Assembly: GCF_017355525.1 (NCBI RefSeq)
Contig: NZ_CP067395.1
Span: 1,860,001 to 1,924,000 of the forward strand
From: Lysobacter enzymogenes
GTDB taxonomy: Bacteria; Pseudomonadota; Gammaproteobacteria; Xanthomonadales; Xanthomonadaceae
DNA: 64,000 nucleotides
Direction: 5' to 3'
Within the stretch, counting starts at the first letter, position 1. Each line of letters opens with the position of its first letter. The position numbers and the translations under genes are program-made. This document shows positions 60,355 through 64,000 of this stretch, in pieces. A model generated the notes under the pieces. The model did no database searches, was not told the origin of the DNA, and worked only from the letters and a program-made list of their open reading frames with translations.

Positions 60355-62142
60355 TTGGCCCAGCCTTCGCCGCCCGCGTCCCCCGCTGCGCCGCCCGCAT
60401 CGCCGAGCCCGGCGCGGGCCGCCTCGCGTTACCGCGCCTATCGCCTGCCGGCGTTCGTGCTGGCCGCGCTGCTGCTGGCGGCGGTCGGCATCGCCACCGT
60501 GGTCGGGCTGCGCGGCTTCGCCGAGAGCGCGCAATGGGTCGAACACTCGTATCAGGTCATCGCCGAGATCGAATCGACCCTGGCCGCGACCCGCACGGTC
60601 GAATCCAGCGCCCGCGGCTATCGCCTCACCGACCGCCCCGCCCTGCACGCCGAATACCTGGCCAGCATTCCGGCGGCGCTGAGCCATTCCGCGCAACTGA
60701 TCGCGCTGACCCGCGACAACCCGCAACAACACCGGCTGGCGCGCGATGTCGAACGGCGGATGCGGCTGCGGCTGGCCGAGATCGACCGGCTGATGGAGCT
60801 GTACGCGCGCGACCCGCAGCAATCCCTGATCAGCGGCCGCACCAGCACCGGCACCGAGCAGATGCGCGCGCTGACCGCGGTCGCCGACGCCATGCGCGAG
60901 AACGAACGCGCCCTGCTCGCCGCGCGCGACCTGCGCACCGACCGCAACGCCGCGCTGCTGACCGCGCTGGTGGTCGGCGGCCTGCTGCTGGCGCTGAGCC
61001 TGCTGGCGCTGCTGATGCTGAGCCTGTGGCAGGAAAACAAGCGCAGCCGCGCGCTGGAACGCGAGAGCCGGCAGGCGCTGGCCGAACTGGAGGCGTCCGC
61101 GGCCGAGCGCCAGCGCCTGACCGAGCGCCATCGCAGCCTCAGCCACTACGCCGGCCTGCTGCAAAGCTGCCAGACCCTGGAAGAAGCGATGGACATGACC
61201 GCGCACGTCATCGCCGACCTGATCCCGGAGCTCGGCGGGCGCTGCTACATCCTGCGCGCCTCGCAGAACCTGGCCGAAACCGCGGCGCGCTTCGGCCGCG
61301 AAGCGATACTCAGCGCCGACCTGCTGCAGCCCAACGATTGCTGGGCGCTGCGCCGCGGCCAGGTCCACCGCAGCCAGGCCCACGACGGCGGCGTGCGCTG
61401 CGCCCATCTCGAGCGCGCCGATCCGCAGCGCGCAGCCGCCGGCGACGACGATCCGCGCTGGAGCCTGTGCGTACCGCTGATGGCGCAGAACACCTCGCTC
61501 GGCCTGCTGTGCCTGAGCGGCGAACGGGCCGCGCGCGAGGCCGACCTGGCCCTGGTCCAGGCCATCGCCGAGCAGCTGAGCCTGGCCATCGTCAACCTGC
61601 AGCTGCGCGAAACCCTGCGCGTGCAGTCGCTGCGCGATCCGCTGACCGGCCTGTTCAACCGCCGCTACCTGGAAGAAAACCTGCAGCGCGAACTGCTGCG
61701 CTGCCAGCGCCGGCGCCTGCCGCTGTCGGTGCTGATGCTCGACGTCGACCACTTCAAGCGCTTCAACGACACCCACGGCCACGCCGCCGGCGACGCGCTG
61801 CTGGCGCGGATCGGGCAGTTGCTGCAGGAACTGGTGCGCAACGAGGACATCGCCTGCCGCTACGGCGGCGAGGAATTCACCCTGGTGCTGCCGGAGGCCG
61901 ACGCCGAAGCCGCGTCGCAACGCGCCGAACGCATCCGCGCGGCGATCGCCGCGACGACCATCGTGCACCTGCGCCAGACCTTCGGGCCGGCGACGTGCTC
62001 GATCGGCGTGGCCACCTCGTCGGGCGAGCGCGATACGCCTCAGCAGTTGTTGCAGATCGCCGATGCGGCGCTGTATCGGGCCAAGGCCGAGGGACGCGAT
62101 CGGGTGGTCGGCGGCGATCGTGCGGCGGGCGCCGTGGAGTAA
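60355..62142 (+). CDS. Membrane-bound diguanylate cyclase: CHASE3-GAF-GGDEF
   Basis: About 595 residues. The start is uncertain: no ATG lies in frame near the 5' end, so TTG at 60355 is used, with GTG at 60316 as an alternative. TM1 is at residues 32-54, then a periplasmic CHASE3-like domain (WVEHSYQVIAEIESTLAATR, SARGYRLTDRPALHAEY), TM2 at 199-224, a coiled coil, a GAF domain (270-415, with NDCWALRRGQVHR and CAHLER) and a GGDEF domain at 425-585. GGEEF is at 504-508 and the inhibitory I-site is RNED at 495-498, so it should make cyclic di-GMP with product feedback. It is divergent from leuS. Confidence 0.88.
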   Translation: MAQPSPPASPAAPPASPSPARAASRYRAYRLPAFVLAALLLAAVGIATVVGLRGFAESAQWVEHSYQVIAEIESTLAATRTVESSARGYRLTDRPALHAEYLASIPAALSHSAQLIALTRDNPQQHRLARDVERRMRLRLAEIDRLMELYARDPQQSLISGRTSTGTEQMRALTAVADAMRENERALLAARDLRTDRNAALLTALVVGGLLLALSLLALLMLSLWQENKRSRALERESRQALAELEASAAERQRLTERHRSLSHYAGLLQSCQTLEEAMDMTAHVIADLIPELGGRCYILRASQNLAETAARFGREAILSADLLQPNDCWALRRGQVHRSQAHDGGVRCAHLERADPQRAAAGDDDPRWSLCVPLMAQNTSLGLLCLSGERAAREADLALVQAIAEQLSLAIVNLQLRETLRVQSLRDPLTGLFNRRYLEENLQRELLRCQRRRLPLSVLMLDVDHFKRFNDTHGHAAGDALLARIGQLLQELVRNEDIACRYGGEEFTLVLPEADAEAASQRAERIRAAIAATTIVHLRQTFGPATCSIGVATSSGERDTPQQLLQIADAALYRAKAEGRDRVVGGDRAAGAVE

Positions 62143-62261
62143 CGGCGCCGTCGCTTGCGCCGCCGTTCCGGAGCAAGGCCGGAACCCGTCGATTGCGCTT
62201 CCGATCTCTCGCGCCGGAGCCTGTCGTGCAGGGCGATCAGCGGCGCGGTCGCGATGGCGCG

Positions 62262-62320
62262 ATCTGAAACGAGAGCGTCGGGGCTGAAGTCCCTCGCACA
62301 ACAACAGTCCCTCCCGCCAG
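62262..62320. repeat. REP-like element, family C
   Basis: GTCGGGGCTGAAGTCCCTCGC at about 62278 plus AGTCCCTCCC at about 62307, related to the copies at 4485, 12440 and 41397, in the gap between the GGDEF gene and a small secreted protein. Confidence 0.6.
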
Positions 62321-62341
62321 AGCAACTTCTTTCACAAAAAA

Positions 62342-62368
62342 GCCCGGGGCGGCAACGCCGCCCCGGGC
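62342..62368 (-). terminator. Terminator of the 56-residue secreted protein gene
   Basis: A perfect 12-base stem GCCCGGGGCGGC / GCCGCCCCGGGC with an AAC loop; the minus-strand transcript ends in a T tract (AAAAAA on the plus strand). It lies 17 bases past the stop. Confidence 0.9.
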
Positions 62369-62385
62369 CGGTGCGACATCCGGCT

Positions 62386-62556
62386 TCAGACGCAAACGCG
62401 CCCGACCGGGCGCCCGCTCTTGTCGTACAGCAGCTTCTCGACCTTGCCGCTCGGGCACGGCTGCGGGATCGGCTTGAAGATGTCGGCGGCGGCGTGGGCG
62501 GCGAAAGCCAACAGGCCGGCGGCGGCCAAGGCCGCGAAGGTGTGCGATTTCTTCAT
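62386..62556 (-). CDS. Small secreted protein (56 residues)
   Basis: A signal peptide (MKKSHTFAALAAAGLLAFAA, cleavage near HAAA) leaves a mature peptide of about 32 residues, ADIFKPIPQPCPSGKVEKLL then YDKSGRPVGRVCV, with two Cys able to form one disulfide. A strong terminator follows. The upstream ribosome-binding site is weak (ACCACCC). I do not recognise it; size and style resemble the 69-residue neighbour. Confidence 0.65.
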   Translation of the reverse strand: MKKSHTFAALAAAGLLAFAAHAAADIFKPIPQPCPSGKVEKLLYDKSGRPVGRVCV

Positions 62557-62790
62557 GGGTGGTTCGACTCGCTGGGCGAACCGGCAATGTGGTGGCGAAG
62601 GCAGTGGAAACCCCGGTCCGTACGGAATCCTGCCGGGGCCCACCATGCGCAAGGGGCGCCGGGCTGGCAAGTGCGATCGCGCGGGCGGTGGCGTTTTTTT
62701 GGCCAAACCGGTTAAGGATTCGCAACCTCGGCGTTGATCGCAGCAGGTGTCGCGACGCCGCGCGCAAACCCTACGCCAGCGTGCGGCGGC

Positions 62791-63000
62791 TCAGCGCGCG
62801 GCTTCGACCGGCACGCAGGTCCACACGATCCGGCCGTCGCTCTGCGCGGCGGCGACCGCCAGCTCGCCGGCACCGCAGACCGCCGCCGATTTGGGCTTGT
62901 TGCTGCGGTCGGTGCCGCTGTTGCCCTGGCCTTCCGCCATCGCCGCGCCGCAGATCGCCAACATCAGCAGCGCAGCGGCCAAGATCGTTTTGTCGCGCAT
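62791..63000 (-). CDS. Small secreted protein (69 residues)
   Basis: ATG at 63000 is preceded by GGGGAAGGG. The signal peptide is MRDKTILAAALLMLAICGAA with cleavage after AMA. The mature part (EGQGNSGTDRSNKPKSAAVC then GAGELAVAAAQSDGRIVWTC) has two Cys and a hydrophilic linker. Same direction and design as the 56-residue gene downstream. Function unknown. Confidence 0.68.
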   Translation of the reverse strand: MRDKTILAAALLMLAICGAAMAEGQGNSGTDRSNKPKSAAVCGAGELAVAAAQSDGRIVWTCVPVEAAR

Positions 63001-63293
63001 GTCCCTTCCCCTCGAAAGCCGCATCCGCGCGGCGAAGCGCTGAGCCTGAGCGCGCGCCGCGACGGCGGCAAGCAGGCTCGGACGGACGGCGAGCCGCAGC
63101 GGCGGCGGGACGCGTCTAGTGCATTGGTCACGTTGACCGGCGCGGTGCGCGGCTTGCATGCTGGCCCGGCCCGGCGGCCGCGACAGGGGGAACTGCGCGA
63201 CGCCGCCGCACCGCTGCACACCCTCCTCGCGCGACGCGGCACGGACGACGCCTCGCCGCTCCGGGCGTCCGCCCGCCAACGCCGGAACCGACC

Positions 63294-64000
63294 ATGACCC
63301 GACCGCACGCCGCCGTACCGCTCGCCCTCGCCGTCGCCGCGATTTCCTGCGCGCTCGCCGCGCCCGCGCAGGCCGCGCCGGCGCCGGCCGAACCCACCGC
63401 GCTGCGCTGCGGCAAACTGTTCGACGCGCGCAGCGGCAAGCTGCTCGGCCCGCATACGGTGACCGTGCGCGACGGCAAGATCGCCGACGTCCAGGCCGGC
63501 CTCAACGACGTCGCCGGCGCGCGCGCGGTCGATCTGTCGCAGCACACCTGCACGCCGGGCTGGACCGACCTGCACGTGCACCTGGGCGGACAGTCCAGCG
63601 CGCAAAGCTATTCCGAAGGCTTCCGCCTCGACCCGGTCGACTTCGCGTTCCGCGCGGTCGGCTACGCCAACAAGACCTTGATGGCCGGCTTCACCAGCGT
63701 GCGCGACCTCGGCGGCGAAGTCAGCCCGCACCTGCGCGATGCGATCAACCAGGGCCTGGTCAGCGGCCCGCGCATCTGGGCGGCGGGCAAGTCCATCGCC
63801 ACCACCGGCGGCCACGCCGATCCCACCAACGGCATGAACGACGCGCTGTCGCACCTGATCGGCCCGCCCGGCCCGACCGAGGGCGTGATCAATTCCATCG
63901 ACGACGCCCGCCAGGCGGTGCGCCAGCGCTACAAGGAAGGCAGCGACGTCATCAAGATCACCGCCACCGGCGGCGTGCTGTCGTACGCCAAGTCCGGCGA
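63294..64000 (+). CDS. Exported metal-dependent amidohydrolase (3' truncated by window edge)
   Basis: The frame runs open from ATG at 63294 to the window end, 235 codons. A signal peptide (LALAVAAISCALAAPAQA) exports it. The amidohydrolase fold starts with LRCGKLFDARSGKLLGPHTV; the metal-binding HxH is in DLHVHLGGQ, and the Lys expected to be carboxylated is in VIKITATGGVLS. AGFTSVRDLGG and GPRIWAAGKSIATTGGHADP are typical of the imidazolonepropionase-like/Xaa-Pro dipeptidase group of exported enzymes in Xanthomonadaceae. Substrate unknown, perhaps dipeptides or acyl-amino compounds. Confidence 0.88.
   Translation, partial: MTRPHAAVPLALAVAAISCALAAPAQAAPAPAEPTALRCGKLFDARSGKLLGPHTVTVRDGKIADVQAGLNDVAGARAVDLSQHTCTPGWTDLHVHLGGQSSAQSYSEGFRLDPVDFAFRAVGYANKTLMAGFTSVRDLGGEVSPHLRDAINQGLVSGPRIWAAGKSIATTGGHADPTNGMNDALSHLIGPPGPTEGVINSIDDARQAVRQRYKEGSDVIKITATGGVLSYAKSG

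Overview
The window is a 64 kb piece of a high-GC gammaproteobacterial chromosome. Gene content and order (lpxD-fabZ-lpxA-lpxB-rnhB-dnaE-accA; tig-clpP-clpX-lon-hupB-ppiD; leuS-lptE-holA-nadD-rsfS; maf-rng-yhdP-tldD with pmbA/darP), the DUF1800/DUF1501 pair and the style of intergenic repeats all point to the Xanthomonadaceae/Lysobacteraceae, most likely Lysobacter. I see no prophage, insertion sequence, transposase, CRISPR array or plasmid function. The window is almost entirely core chromosome with a few accessory insertions.

Layout. 1-10.4 kb (+): lipid A and fatty-acid genes, then RNase HII, a YkvA-like protein, DNA polymerase III alpha and AccA; an unrecognised Cys-rich gene sits between lpxA and lpxB. 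10.5-13.7 kb (-): accessory genes, namely a secreted F5/8 type C + PNGase F-like protein and an Old Yellow Enzyme. 13.8-16.5 kb (+): tilS, xseB, ispA. 16.5-21 kb: DUF4870, DUF1501 and DUF1800 genes bracketed by two repeat arrays in opposite orientation. 21-31.5 kb: pmbA, darP, a truncated darP paralog, tldD, yhdP, rng, maf. 31.6-33.8 kb (+): a SIMPL-domain protein, a 58-residue protein and a TonB-like protein. 34-46 kb (-): rlmH, ppiD, three tRNAs, hupB, lon, clpX, clpP, tig and tRNA-Leu, with a divergent SUKH-like gene. 46-53.5 kb: pip, an S41 peptidase, small secreted or membrane proteins, a Pro-Arg-His-Lys tRNA operon, a Bax-inhibitor-1-like protein and a divergent Lrp/LysE pair. 53.6-60.1 kb (-): rsfS, nadD, holA, lptE, a glutathione S-transferase, leuS. 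60.3-64 kb: a CHASE3-GAF-GGDEF diguanylate cyclase, two tiny secreted proteins and the start of an amidohydrolase.

How the genes work together. The first block makes outer-membrane lipid A and starts fatty-acid synthesis. LptE delivers lipopolysaccharide to the surface and YhdP supports phospholipid transport to the outer membrane. Trigger factor, ClpXP, Lon, HU and PpiD form a protein-folding and quality-control cluster; lon has a clear sigma-32-type promoter. TldD/PmbA form a peptidase complex, and RsfS, RlmH, DarP and RNase G act on ribosomes or rRNA.

Most notable items: the secreted PNGase F-like protein, the opposed repeat arrays around DUF4870-DUF1501-DUF1800, two families of GTRG-type REP-like elements, the short DarP paralog, the Cys-rich gene inside the lpx operon, and the separation of normally adjacent pairs (rsfS/rlmH, accA/tilS). 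None is proven to be a new system by sequence alone.
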